DNA from: Blepharisma japonicum
Lineage: Eukaryota; Ciliophora; Heterotrichea; Heterotrichida; Blepharismidae
Length of the DNA stretch: 64,000 bases
Direction: 5' to 3'
NCBI GenBank assembly: GCA_949751835.1
Contig: CATKHK010000016.1
Span: 310,001 to 374,000, forward strand
The position numbers and the translations under genes are program-made. The first letter of the stretch is position 1. The number at the start of each line of letters is the position of its first letter. The notes below the pieces were generated by a model. The model was not told the DNA's origin, searched no databases, and saw only the letters and a program-made list of their open reading frames with translations. Positions 11,505 to 21,285 of the stretch are shown piece after piece.

Positions 11505-12386
11505 ATGATAGATAGACTTCAAGAACTCAAAGGGGCTTCAAATAACCCTTCCCATGAAATTTTACTTTCAGATGTCCAGCCATCATCAGGCCCAAATATG
11601 CAATTTATGCTCCAAATTCGTAGAGCTCAAAAATCAATTGAACGAGTCCGATCCAATACTGAGCAAATAAGAATTTTAAAAGATGAGTTCAATCAATGCA
11701 CCCAGCCAGAGCAAGAAGTTAAAATTAATAAGCAGCTCAAAGAATTAATCGACGTAAACAACGGAGAATTAAATTCAGTTCGTGACATTGCAGAAACCCT
11801 AGCAAAAGCAATCGAAGATGGTCGTGGGAATGCCAGTGAAACAGAAACAAGAATGCGAGCTACGATGCATGCAACCTTGATCAAGCAGTTTCAACAAGCT
11901 CTCGGAGAAGCAGAAAAGGCCCAAAATGTTTTCACAGAAGCAGCTAGAAATAAAACAGCAAATCAGCTTAGAATGGTAGACGAAAATATTTCTGATGAAG
12001 TCATCGAACAGTGCTTAGAAGACCCTAGGCAAGCACAAATGATGGTCGAAAAGAAAATGATAGGAGCTCACTCTGAAATAATTCAGATGGTAAATAATAT
12101 TGAAAGCAGGCTCGAAGATATAAAAATGCTCGAACAAAATATAAATATCATGCACAGGATGTTTCTTGATCTTGCAGCACTTGTTCACTCTCAAGGAGAG
12201 CTTTTGAATAGTGTAGAAAAGCACGTTGATAATGCTTCAGATTATGTTAAAAAAGCTGAAAAAGCGCTTGAAGGAGCTAAAGGGTATCAACAAAAAGCAA
12301 GATGGAAAAAGTGCTGCATATTAGTCGCATTATTGATTATACTTATTGTGATCATCGTTCCTACTGTCACAGCCAAAACTTTATAA
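11505..12386 (+). CDS. Syntaxin-type Qa-SNARE
   Basis: A 293-aa syntaxin that drives membrane fusion. The N-terminal region (about 25-150) has the charged helices of an Habc domain. The SNARE helix lies at about 190-255 and contains the zero-layer glutamine in ALVHSQGELLNS, which marks it as a Q-SNARE, and its layout is that of plasma-membrane-type syntaxins. A single C-terminal anchor (CCILVALLIILIVIIVPTV) follows, with a Cys pair next to it that could be palmitoylated. No introns, no UGA. It stands alone between intergenic stretches of 218 and 449 bp. Confidence 0.92.
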   Translation: MIDRLQELKGASNNPSHEILLSDVQPSSGPNMQFMLQIRRAQKSIERVRSNTEQIRILKDEFNQCTQPEQEVKINKQLKELIDVNNGELNSVRDIAETLAKAIEDGRGNASETETRMRATMHATLIKQFQQALGEAEKAQNVFTEAARNKTANQLRMVDENISDEVIEQCLEDPRQAQMMVEKKMIGAHSEIIQMVNNIESRLEDIKMLEQNINIMHRMFLDLAALVHSQGELLNSVEKHVDNASDYVKKAEKALEGAKGYQQKARWKKCCILVALLIILIVIIVPTVTAKTL

Positions 12387-12835
12387 CTGTAAAGTCTTAA
12401 TATATTACAATTTTAAAATTTCATTTTTAAAGATTAGTCATTAGATTCATTACAGCTAAAGCTCTAGAAATTTTTATTTCGAGAGCTTGCATAGATATGA
12501 CTATTTTAGGGTAGTTATTTATACGTCTAGAAAAAATCATTACATTTACCATGCCATAGACTGTTCTTTTTTAATTGACGGGAACCCAAAACCAAGAGGA
12601 TCACTGATGCTGCAGCAGAATAAACTGATTATTTTGTCTAGATCATATTATCCCAAGACTGCACAATTTTATAACTCTCATTCAATTAAATATAAGTTCT
12701 AAACTACTTTAACAATTTTATAAGAAAAATTCTTTTTGCTATATAATATACTTATTATTTTATAATTTTATTAAATATTTTTACAAATAATTTGCATACA
12801 AACTATTTAATGAAGGATTTTTTACTGTTTTAATA
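12387..12835 (+). other. Intergenic region with a possible small remnant frame
   Basis: A plus frame is open from about 12464 to 12702 and encodes a somewhat protein-like stretch (FLIDGNPKPRGSLMLQQNK), but it lacks an ATG near its start and resembles nothing I know. An imperfect inverted repeat near 12461-12485 (CTCTAGAAAT / ATTTCGAGAG) lies just downstream of the syntaxin gene and could form a 3'-UTR hairpin. The remainder is AT-rich. Confidence 0.3.
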
Positions 12836-13483
12836 ATGTATGCCTCCAAAGCATTAATTATTCTGGTCAGGTCAAATCTCGCTTTGCCTCATTCTGAAAT
12901 AATCAACTCATTAATATCAAGAGGATGCTGTGGCCATCTTGTATGGAAAACTTCAGACACCTTGCTTAGATCTCTCTGCACAAACTCTCCAGCAGATTTT
13001 GATCTTTTTTCGAATCTTTCAGTTGAAGTTCCACATACTCAATTATTAATTACAAACATAGAGGCAGATGTCGCAAATAGCAAGAAAAAACTAGTCATTG
13101 TAGTTCTTGATACGACTGGTCATGAAAGCGAAACTCTCCAAATAATTGAAAACTTGATAACATCTTATATTGATCTGTTTAGAATTTCTTTTATCTTAGA
13201 GCCTTGCGAGTTTCCACAGGAAAGAGAAAACAACTCAATAATCTCGGATATTCTTCCAAAGCAATCATATAATTTCAAAGATTGCGTTGATATATCTGAA
13301 TCAATAAACAGAAATGTCTCTGCATTCTATGCAGATTATGAAAAAAATTACACAAGAATCGACTGAAACCAAGGCTTGGAAGAAGCAATGAAAGAAAAAG
13401 GAGGCAATCAAATTATCTTAGCAGATAATTATCTAAAAGAGATAGGATTCAGACTAGGACTTTGCCCAAAATATGGGTCATAA
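12836..13483 (+). CDS. Uncharacterised 215-aa protein
   Basis: A frame from ATG at 12836, continued through a UGA (Trp, codon 177) to TAA at 13481-13483. The N-terminal half alternates hydrophobic strands and polar loops (KALIILVRSN, KKLVIVVLDTTG, LFRISFILEP), suggesting an alpha/beta fold of small-GTPase or Rossmann size. The C-terminus is helical and charged (NQGLEEAMKEKGGN). No catalytic or nucleotide-binding motif is clear. The strand pattern loosely recalls adaptin-binding p34-like proteins, but I would not assign it. It converges on the TPR gene, 34 bp away. Confidence 0.65.
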
Positions 13484-13517
13484 TTAACCATACTCTTAAA
13501 ATAAGCTTATTTATGTG

Positions 13518-14793
13518 TTAAAGAGTCCACATTGGAATATGCAGATGGACTGCTCTAGCAGCCCAATAAGTCAAATTCCTTGACAATTCACTTGCTTTTT
13601 CTAATAATTCTTGAGCTTCTTTTTCCTTTTTTTGCTTCTTCAAAACTGAGGCATAAACTTCATTTACAAAAATCTCATTATAATCCCCTCTCTATGTTAT
13701 TATTACCCCGCTCACCAGCCCAAGAGCTTTGGTTAAAACTTTTTCTGCCTCATTGTATTCTTTTTGTAATTTTAAGAAAACTCCTGTTAGTGCTAAAGAT
13801 CTCCCAGCATTTTGCTTATCGATTTCTTCATAAAATGCTAAAGCACACTTAAGCCATTTTATGGCTTCCTTCAGGCTAATTTTCAAATACCTCTAAGTTT
13901 GCGCTTTGAAGATGGACTTCTGAGATATTTGTAAGGGAAATTCCACAAATAGATGATTTTAAACCAGGCTTATTGCTTGGGTCGACTTTGTAAATATCAG
14001 GCAGCCCTTCGAAATATTGAATGGCTCTTTGAAAACTTGTTACTGAATCTGTAAATTCCAATGCTGCAGCTCTATATTCAGACTCTTGATAGGTCTCTCC
14101 TTCTTTAATAGTGATAGATTCGGGTTTTTCAAATGATAAAAGATGCCACCATTGAGCACAGCCTAAATTGTGATAGAGTTCAGGCTGCTGTGGGTTTGCT
14201 GCTATAAGAGAAGATAAAAGCTTTTTAGATTCCCATATGTTTTCCCCTTTAAGTAGATAAGCTATCGCCAGCACATTTTTGACGAATTCCTCATTTATAA
14301 GACTAGACTTTTCTTCTAATAGTTTCTTAGCTAAATCTATACCCTTATCAATATTTGTATCTAAATACTGCATAAGTAGAGTTTCGTAGGAGCAAGAAAG
14401 CTGCTTTGGATATAAGCTTTCCCTTTCTTTGAAATTTTTTACTATCTCTTCTAGTAGCCTTTCACACATACTTTTCTTATTTTCGATCCGAAATATAAAA
14501 GCTAATCTTTTAAGGAGAATATTATAAGGTGGCTCACCATATAGCCCTCTTTCTTCAGCAATGCTCAAGCATTGAATGAGTTTTTGCTCGACAATTGGAA
14601 ATTTTCCTTCTTCTATGCTTTCTAATGCCTCCAAATACTCGTCAATGTTTTGAACCTCTTTAATTCCTATAGGATTTTCAAACTGTGGAGCAATTCCTGC
14701 GAAAAATCTTCTTGCAAGCCTGAGCATATTTAATATTTTATTGTGCATGATTTTTAAGTTAACTTTGTGATAGGCATGGACATCATAAATCAT
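13518..14793 (-). CDS. TPR-repeat protein, possibly mitochondrial
   Basis: A tetratricopeptide-repeat protein of about 412 aa; such proteins are scaffolds for protein contacts. Near the N-terminus, MLRLARRFFAGIAPQF looks like a mitochondrial presequence, so an internal Met may be the true start. TPR-like helices fill the rest (YHNLGCAQWW, EAIKWLKCALAFYEEID, YNEAEKVLTKALGLV). A consensus 15-nt intron lies at 13692-13706 (GTAATAATAACATAG). A second site at 13876-13890 (GTATTTGAAAATTAG) fits the intron pattern, but removing it leaves a one-base frame shift. A 22-nt GT-AG intron (13869-13890) would restore the frame, or one base may be extra. A TTC19-like role is possible but unproven. Confidence 0.75.
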
Positions 14794-15160
14794 TCTCCTC
14801 CTTAGGCTTGAGCTTTTGCTTCTTAAATTCAGAATATTAAATGTAATTATTATGTCTCTATTGAATTTTTAACCTTAGAGAGTTTTAAGAGATTAAATAA
14901 AAATTTTGAAAACTTATTCATTTGCTTAAATTTTGCATTTACTTGTATGAATTAAATGCTAATATTTTACAATGTTAGAATTTTATAAAAATTACCCTCT
15001 AAGTTGCTTGCATAATAAAATATTAAAAATCTTATCTATTGCTAAGATCTCTTTTAGAATTTCAAATAGAATTTGTACATCAATACAAATATATATAAAT
15101 CCTATATAAATTAAATCCCATAAATAAAATTAATCAAAAAAACAAAAAATTTAAGTTTTC
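14794..15160. other. Upstream region of the telomerase-RNA candidate
   Basis: This 367-bp AT-rich stretch lies between the divergent TPR gene and the candidate RNA gene. It holds TATA-like boxes near the RNA start and no reading frame of note. Confidence 0.5.
15092..15109 (+). promoter_or_regulatory. TATA-like boxes upstream of the RNA gene
   Basis: Two TATATAAA-like boxes (near 15092-15100 and 15103-15109) lie 50-70 bp before the first stem of the candidate telomerase RNA. Ciliate telomerase RNA genes are known to use external RNA polymerase III promoters with a TATA element. In DNA this AT-rich the match alone is weak. Confidence 0.35.
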
Positions 15161-15357
15161 GCGGGAATTAAAGATGGGTTGGCAGCGCATCTCTCCGGTT
15201 TCGGCCGCATTCACCCTAACACCAGTAACCTTTGTAAGGTTCCTCACTCAGTTCCTCCAAAGGAGCTGAGAGCGCAGCCAGATGATATCCTGCAGTTGTG
15301 GAGCACATGCTCAGGCTCTGCCGATCACAGCTTCTACAGGCTATCTAAACCCTTTTT
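15161..15357 (+). ncRNA. Candidate telomerase RNA (TER)
   Basis: A GC-rich, structured island in AT-rich DNA. Positions 15212-15223 read CACCCTAACACC, exactly 1.5 copies of the 8-nt heterotrich telomere repeat (CCCTAACA), which is the usual template length ratio in ciliate TERs. The element fits the ciliate TER plan. Stem I (15179-15188 with 15272-15281, 9 pairs including one G-U, plus one A-A mismatch) encloses the template. A small hairpin precedes it. Downstream are a hairpin AACCTT/AAGGTT and a second hairpin whose CAAAGG can pair back to CCTTTG as a pseudoknot. A 3' stem-loop (GAGC-ACAT-GCTC inside GCAG/CTGC, with outer CCTG/CAGG) corresponds to stem IV. The bases before the template (CATTCA) match those in the Tetrahymena RNA. 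A T5 run at 15353-15357 is a pol III terminator. The 5' end is approximate. There is no protein-coding signal. Confidence 0.85.
15353..15357 (+). terminator. RNA polymerase III T-run terminator
   Basis: Five T residues follow immediately after the 3' stem-loop of the candidate telomerase RNA, as expected for pol III termination. Confidence 0.6.
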
Positions 15358-15949
15358 ATATCAATATAAAGTAAATTGCTTATTTGAATTGCTTTAGTTT
15401 GAAGCTTTTACATTTTCTTATTTCTGAAATCTACTAATTAACGCTAATGGATACTTTTATTTCTCTTATTTGCTGTCTGAAAATCTTAAAATTCGTTAAT
15501 TATTATGAGTTTTATATAGGATATAAATATGAAATACATATAAGATTTTAAGTATTTTTCATATGTCTTATTTACATTATCTTATTTTTTGATGATCAAA
15601 ATAAATAGCCCATCATCTAAAACCTTATATATGTGAACAATTTTACTAATTATATTTAGTTTCTGATTATTTATGAGAAAATAATTTAAAATTTTTAAAA
15701 TTAAAGGCAATAACCTTTACTTAAATTTTTAGACTTAAAGTTCTCATTATATAGCTCTTCTAAAATCTAAAGGAGGTATTTGCTCATTAACAGTCAAAAA
15801 ATATTAAAATTGATTTTTAACCACTGTTTTATTCTTTATAATGTCTAAATAAAATGCCATAATTAATTCTACCAATTTTATGTGAATAATTTCAGAAAGC
15901 CCTTCGTTGTGCTAATCTTGATGACAACTGGGGAAACAATTATAATAAA
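15358..15949. other. Intergenic region
   Basis: 592 bp of AT-rich sequence between the candidate telomerase RNA and the cathepsin L-like gene. I see no open frame, repeat or RNA-like island. Confidence 0.5.
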
Positions 15950-16999
15950 ATGGAAGGTTACTTTGCAGTAGAATCCAAATCCAAGAAGAGGTTCTTGGCA
16001 GTCCTTGGCCTACTGGCCATCGTCGGAGTTGTGGCAACCGTTGCAGTTGCATCAAGCTCAACCCAAACTCCAGCCATTGCTCAACTCCAGATCGAGGAGC
16101 AAGAGTTCGCTGATTTCATTGCCCAATACAACAAGGTATACACCAGTGAAGAAGAATACGCCTATAGGTTCAAGATTTTCAGAGACAACTCTGCTTACAT
16201 CCGTGTCTTCAACAGCCAAGAAAACACCTTTTACCTTGGAGTCAACAAGTTCTCAGACTTAACCTTCGCTGAATTCAAGATGATTTACACCCCTAGGAAA
16301 TTCCAACCAATTACCGATGCTGAAGTTGCTGAATTCGATGTCTCAGCTGTCCCAACTCAAGTTGACTGGTCCCAAAAAGGAGCTGTTACCCCAATTAAAA
16401 ATCAAGGACAATGCGGAAGCTGTTGGTCATTCTCAACTACTGGATCTACTGAAGGTGCATGGTTCTTGGCCGGCCACACCTTAACTTCTCTTTCAGAGCA
16501 ACAACTTATGGATTGCTCATATTCTTATGGAAATGAAGCTTGCAATGGAGGAGATATGACAGCTGCAATGAAATACATCATTGCTAACGGAGGGATTACA
16601 ACTGAAGCCAACTATCCTTACACTGCTAAGGATGGCCTTTGCAACAAGACTAAGGCTAAGGAAGTTGCAGCCACTCTTTCAAGCTACAAGGCAGTCCAAG
16701 CAGACAACACTGATCAACTCTACGCTGCAGTTGCTCAGCAACCAGTCTCAGTTGCTGTTGAAGCTGACCAATCTGCTTGGCAAAACTATAAGGGAGGAAT
16801 TGTGTCCAAAGACTGTGGAACTGCTTTAGACCATGGCGTCTTAGTTGTTGGATACAACCAGGTTAATACCCCTCCATACTGGAAAGTTAAGAACTCTTGG
16901 GGAGCTGACTGGGGTGAGGCTGGATACATCAGAATTGCAGTCGTTGCAGGAAAAGGTGTTTGCGGTATCCAGATGCAACCAGTATACCCAATAGTTTAA
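15950..16999 (+). CDS. Cathepsin L-like cysteine protease (C1A)
   Basis: A 349-aa papain-family preproenzyme. A hydrophobic signal anchor lies at about residues 15-35. The I29 inhibitory propeptide follows (FADFIAQYNKVYTSEEEYAYRFKIF...NKFSDLT), with ERFNIN-like spacing. The mature enzyme starts near VPTQVDWSQKGAVTPIKNQG. All catalytic residues are present: Gln and Cys in NQGQCGSCWSF, His in LDHGVLVVGY and Asn in VKNSWGADWG. It probably acts in food vacuoles or lysosomes. Codons are richer in C-ending choices than in neighbouring genes, which suggests high expression. It is only distantly related to the cathepsin B-like array 14 kb away. No introns. Confidence 0.96.
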   Translation: MEGYFAVESKSKKRFLAVLGLLAIVGVVATVAVASSSTQTPAIAQLQIEEQEFADFIAQYNKVYTSEEEYAYRFKIFRDNSAYIRVFNSQENTFYLGVNKFSDLTFAEFKMIYTPRKFQPITDAEVAEFDVSAVPTQVDWSQKGAVTPIKNQGQCGSCWSFSTTGSTEGAWFLAGHTLTSLSEQQLMDCSYSYGNEACNGGDMTAAMKYIIANGGITTEANYPYTAKDGLCNKTKAKEVAATLSSYKAVQADNTDQLYAAVAQQPVSVAVEADQSAWQNYKGGIVSKDCGTALDHGVLVVGYNQVNTPPYWKVKNSWGADWGEAGYIRIAVVAGKGVCGIQMQPVYPIV

Positions 17000-17530
17000 A
17001 AATAATCATCATTTATTGCTTAATTTGTGCTCTCTTTTTTATATTTGTTTCTTGAATTAGTCAAGATTTATAAAACCTTTAAAAGCTGCTTTTGATACTA
17101 TTGGTTCACTTTTTTAGTATTGGCACTCCGAGCATCAATACTAAAAAATTGATATTTTCTCTAACAAATATTTATATTTTTTATACCTTTGGCTTCTTAA
17201 AATGTATTTTTTAACGTCGCAAATCTTTGATTTGAAATCTAGAATTTTCCTAACCTTCATTTTTTTATTAATTTTCTTTTAATTATCGACGAGTTTAAAA
17301 TTTATTTATATATACAGATCTAAACTTCTAATTTGTTTTTAAGACCATCAAGTATATTATCAAGCCATACTAAAACCTCTTGAGATACCCTAAATATTAC
17401 CTATTACTGCAATTTATTAGTGTAATTAATAAGATTAAATTTTAAGAAGATTCTCTTATTATTTATTAATTAGAAAGCTATATGTGAATCAATTTTTCGA
17501 TTTGCATTCCAACTAGGAAATTTATAAAAT
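17000..17530. other. Intergenic region with a perfect hairpin
   Basis: 531 bp between the protease and Sec24 genes, mostly AT-rich. Its only clear structure is the 13-bp inverted repeat listed separately. Confidence 0.5.
17110..17148. repeat. Perfect 13-bp inverted repeat
   Basis: TTTTTTAGTATTG (17110-17122) is followed by a 13-nt GC-richer spacer and its exact reverse complement (17136-17148). It lies 110 bp past the cathepsin L stop. It could be a 3'-end hairpin, a tiny foldback element or a small RNA source. Confidence 0.7.
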
Positions 17531-19981
17531 ATGGCACAGCAAGGTGATCATAGAGCTCGTTTACCTCATTTGCAAAGGCCTCTCTATCAAGAAGCTGAGC
17601 CAATCTCTTCACGGCCTGATATCTCTCAACAAAGCCAGCTCCCTAACACAATGGCCGAACGAAGGATCCAAGCAGAGCAGCCAAAGGAAGTAAAAGTTCA
17701 TACAGAAACACTTCCAAGACCTTTGGAAAGATATGACGATTTTTTAGGTCAATTCACTGCTATGGGACAGCTTCCACCTCCTATTTTAGAAAATATTATT
17801 GCAAAAGAACAAGCTGTCACCTCCCCACGTTTTCTCCGTTTTACATGCACTCAATGTGCAATAGATGAAAGCACACAAAAGTCAACAGGTCTGCCACTTG
17901 CTGCAGTTTGGCACCCACTTGCTGATATCTGCCCAGGAGAGGACACAATCCCAATTCTTAATAAAATCCCCTTCCGATGCAATCGATGTTTGGCATTTGT
18001 CAGTCCTCATTTTCGATTTGTGGAAGGAGGAAGAAAATGCATATGCAATATCTGCGGGCTTGTTCAAGATACACCAGATGAGTATTTTAATGATAGAAAT
18101 AACAAGCCTGAGCTTTGGGCTGGGACTTATGAATTCATTGCTCCAGGAGATTACTCAAATCGGCCTCCAATGGCTCCACTATTTTTCTTTTGCATTGATA
18201 TCTCATCGAATTCTATATCTTTAGGCCTCCCTCAGCAGATCTTGACATCAATAAAAGGAGTGCTTGATTATATCTCTTTTCCTGAAAAATGCAGTATTGG
18301 AGTGATGACGTTTGATACTTCTATGCAGTTCTATAAGATTGGCTCTACTGGAGAAGTCTCAGAAATCTTGATAACCGATGTTGATGACCCTTTTATCCCT
18401 GAAAGTGTGGCTGGGCTTACTTATAATGTGGCTGAACAGCGAGAACAGCTGGATGGGCTATTAGACAGGCTGCTTGCTTGGGATTTTACACAACCTCCTA
18501 AAGTAAATTTATCAGCTGCTGCAATAGCTGACGGGATGAAAAACTATTTATTAAAAGGAAGAGGAGGAAGAGTCCTTATCTTCACTTCTCAGCTTGGCAC
18601 TGTTGGAAAAGGAAAATTGACTAATAGAGTTGACCCTAAACTTTTTAATACAGATAAAGAAAAAACAATGTACGCTCCTCTTGAGAGTTATGTAACTTTA
18701 GCCCAAGAGTGCACGTCTGAAGATATTTGTATTGATATTTTCCTATGTTCAGGACAGTATGCTGACGCTCCTTCATTAGCTGCGCTTTGTTCTCAAACTG
18801 GAGGTGATTTGCATTATTATCCCAATTTCAATGTAGGATTTGACGGAGAGCGCATGTATTATCAAATTTTCCGAACTTTGACAAGGACACAAGGCTTCCA
18901 AGCAGTTATGAGGGCAAGATGCAGCAATGGTATCGCAATTGATCAATATATTGGAAAATTCAAAAGAAAAGGACCTGTCGAAATGGAGCTAGCCTGTATC
19001 GATTCTGATAAAACAATAGTTATCATGCTTAAGCATGACTCAAAATTACAAGAAGACATTGATTTGCATGTCCAATGTGCAATGCTTTATACAAGCCAAT
19101 ATGGGCAAAGGCTTATAAGAATTTTCAATGGAGTCATAAAAAGCACAAAAACGATTCCTAATATATTTAAAGGGGGAGATACTGATGCGATAGCAAACGT
19201 TATTGCCAGACAAAGCGCTTATTCGATTTATGAAGAAGCGATAGGAACTGTTAGAGAAAAATGGCATGCAAGTATGATAACGATGCTGACGATGCATAGA
19301 ATGACTGTTGGAGATGGAGAAATGAACATGATTTTGGTACCTGAGAGCTTAAAAATGGTCCCTCTTTATAGTAACACAGCTATGAAACTTCCAGCTTTTG
19401 CATTAAGTGGGGTACCGATTGACGCAAGGCTTTTTTCAGTGCACGCACTATTAGGTATGAATATCCGTCAAACAAGGATGCATTTTTATCCGTCCATTTA
19501 TAGTTTGCATGACATTTCAGATCAGCCTCAGCAGCCAGGAACTCTAAATAATGCTGAGCTCCTTATCCTTCCTAATTTAGTTCCATGCTCTTTGCAATAT
19601 ATTCAATCCAATGGAGTCTATTTATTGTTTAATGGCGAAATTATGCTACTTTTTATAGGAAGAAATGCAGATCAAGAATTTTTACAAAATGTTTTTGGCG
19701 TCTCTCAGTTTGACGAGTTAAGTGAAAACCCTGAATTGTGGGCTCTAAATGACTATGGAAATGATGAGTCAGCAAAAGTGCTAGCTATAATAGATGAGGT
19801 CAGGAAAAGAAGTCCATCAGCTTATCCATCTTTGCATTGACTCTTTGAAGGGAAAGGGGATGATTTCATTTTAAGAAGGTTCATGGTGGAAGATTCGACA
19901 TCTGGAGAAATGAGTTATAGCGATTATTTATTAAGAATCCACAAAATAGTACTGAATAAAATTGCTGAAAGAAGAGGATAA
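17531..19981 (+). CDS. COPII coat subunit Sec24
   Basis: An 816-aa Sec24, the cargo-binding subunit of the COPII coat at ER exit sites. After a Gln/Pro-rich, disordered N-terminus comes a zinc finger (FRCNRC...CICNICG, about 150-180). The Sec23/24 trunk follows (PLFFFCIDISSNSISLGL and FTSQLGTVGKGKL), then beta-sandwich, helical and gelsolin domains. The frame runs through a UGA (Trp, codon 770, in PSLHWLFEGKGDDF) to TAA at 19979, adding 46 residues that complete the C-terminus. No introns. Confidence 0.95.
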
Positions 19982-20010
19982 TTAAGTATAATTCTAGATA
20001 AATTATAATT

Positions 20011-20643
20011 ATGATTCTAAAAAGGAAATTTGCTAGTGTAAAAATCGGCTCAGTTTTTGATTTTATTCCTGCTGTTGAGCTGGAAAAGGCAGTTAGAGTA
20101 AATAGAATTACACCTCAGGAAGCTTATGATACAAAAAAAGCTGACTTAACGAGATATTATAACAGAAAGCTGATGCTTCACATTAAATATCAGCAATGGG
20201 TATTCCAAATTTAGGACGATTTCTTCTACATTTACCACTCAGCTTGCCAGTTTAACCATGGCGTTGATATAGCGACACACATTATTGCGGCGCATGGGTA
20301 TGTGATAGCTTATAAGAACACAACGAAAGTATCTAATATTTAGGCTTATCAAATTTTAGACAAATTAGAAAAAAATCCAGGTGTAGACCTTTCGAAGACT
20401 TTTATTAAAACTTGAGAAGAATTAAACAAATTAGGAATCGCTCCTGTCACTCCTGAGTGGGCTGTTGTAGTTGGCATGTGTTCAGCTGTAGCTTTGGGAA
20501 CTCCAACCCAATTACCTAAATTAATGAGCCACTTACAAACCCCAAGAGCTGCTTGGCATTATGAGCTTAGACCTTGAAGGTATCCAAACTACCAACGGGA
20601 GATAGCTGACGATTTTAGATTTACTCAAAGAGGAGAACACTAG
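20011..20643 (+). CDS. Uncharacterised 200-aa protein, two 15-nt introns
   Basis: Two introns, GTATTCCAAATTTAG (20200-20214) and GTATCTAATATTTAG (20329-20343), each contain an in-frame stop. Removing them gives a continuous 200-aa frame that also uses UGA twice as Trp. The protein is basic at the N-terminus (MILKRKFASVKIGSVFDF), which could be a mitochondrial presequence. It has a central part rich in His, Ala and aromatic residues (YIYHSACQFNHGVDIATH) and a Trp-containing C-terminus (AAWHYELRPWRYPNYQRE). The next gene is a mitoribosomal protein. I do not recognise the family; a ciliate-specific mitochondrial subunit is a guess. Confidence 0.75.
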
Positions 20644-20710
20644 CCTATATAATATATAAATTATGATCTCATAAGGCTCTTATAATTATTATGCAATAAT
20701 CATAATTTTT

Positions 20711-21058
20711 ATGCTCGCATCAAAAATTTTTAGAGGCTTGAAAATCTTTACAAAAGAAGAAGTTTTAAACCCAGCTAAAAACTATAAAGATCTATATGAA
20801 TTGGCTTCTCAATATAGATGCAAAGGTGTAGGCTTTCATTTTTGGAGGTCTACATGGCCTCCGAAATCCTATTACACAATTACTAAGATGGATTTGAAAG
20901 ATCCGAGCCATGGAAAAGCTTGGGGAATTCTGACTTGAAAAGGAAAGAAAGGGGTAAAAGAAGAAAGAATTGCATCACCATTAAAGAAAGGAACTTGGAG
21001 ATTTAAGATCCCTGAATTGAACATTGAGCCAGAAGAAAGTATAAAAGGGAAAAAATAA
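20711..21058 (+). CDS. Mitochondrial ribosomal protein mS34
   Basis: A 115-aa protein with the mS34 (MRPS34) pattern: a short basic N-terminus, LYELASQYRCKGVGFHFWRS, then YYTITKMDLKDPSHGKAWGILTWKGKK, where HGKAWG-x3-WxGK is typical of the family. The Trp after GILT is encoded by UGA at 20936-20938. mS34 is a small-subunit mitoribosome protein. The ATG at 20711 is preceded by AT-rich leader. The assignment rests on the motif and the right size. Confidence 0.7.
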
Positions 21059-21285
21059 AATTAACTACATCTATTTGGGAAAATAGTTTTATAAGTGTAA
21101 ATCTTTATAAACAGACTATATAAATCCAGCATATCTTTATATTTTAAAGAAGATTCTTTTCTCAAAGCAGTTAAAATGGATAAGTTATTTTTGAGAAATA
21201 ATTTTTTCATTGATCTATTTAAATTTTTCGTGCCAAAAATCCATCAAACAACAATATAGTAGTCTCCTTAAGTTTTCTTATATAA

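Noticed and set aside
12464-12702. Small protein gene downstream of the syntaxin
   Set aside because: No usable ATG at the start, no homology recognised, and both strands are open by chance. Mentioned only as a possible remnant.
15212-15223. Telomere-like sequence as an internal telomere or chromosome-end addition site
   Set aside because: Only 12 nt, no tandem array, and embedded in a folded RNA at the template position.
15179-15397. 72-codon open frame over the RNA candidate
   Set aside because: It lacks an ATG start and overlaps a strongly structured RNA with a template and T-run terminator. The frame is incidental.
17321-17402. Short minus-strand peptide-like stretch (VSQEVLVWLDNILDG)
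   Set aside because: Bounded by stops after about 24 codons, with no start and no plausible exon junction.
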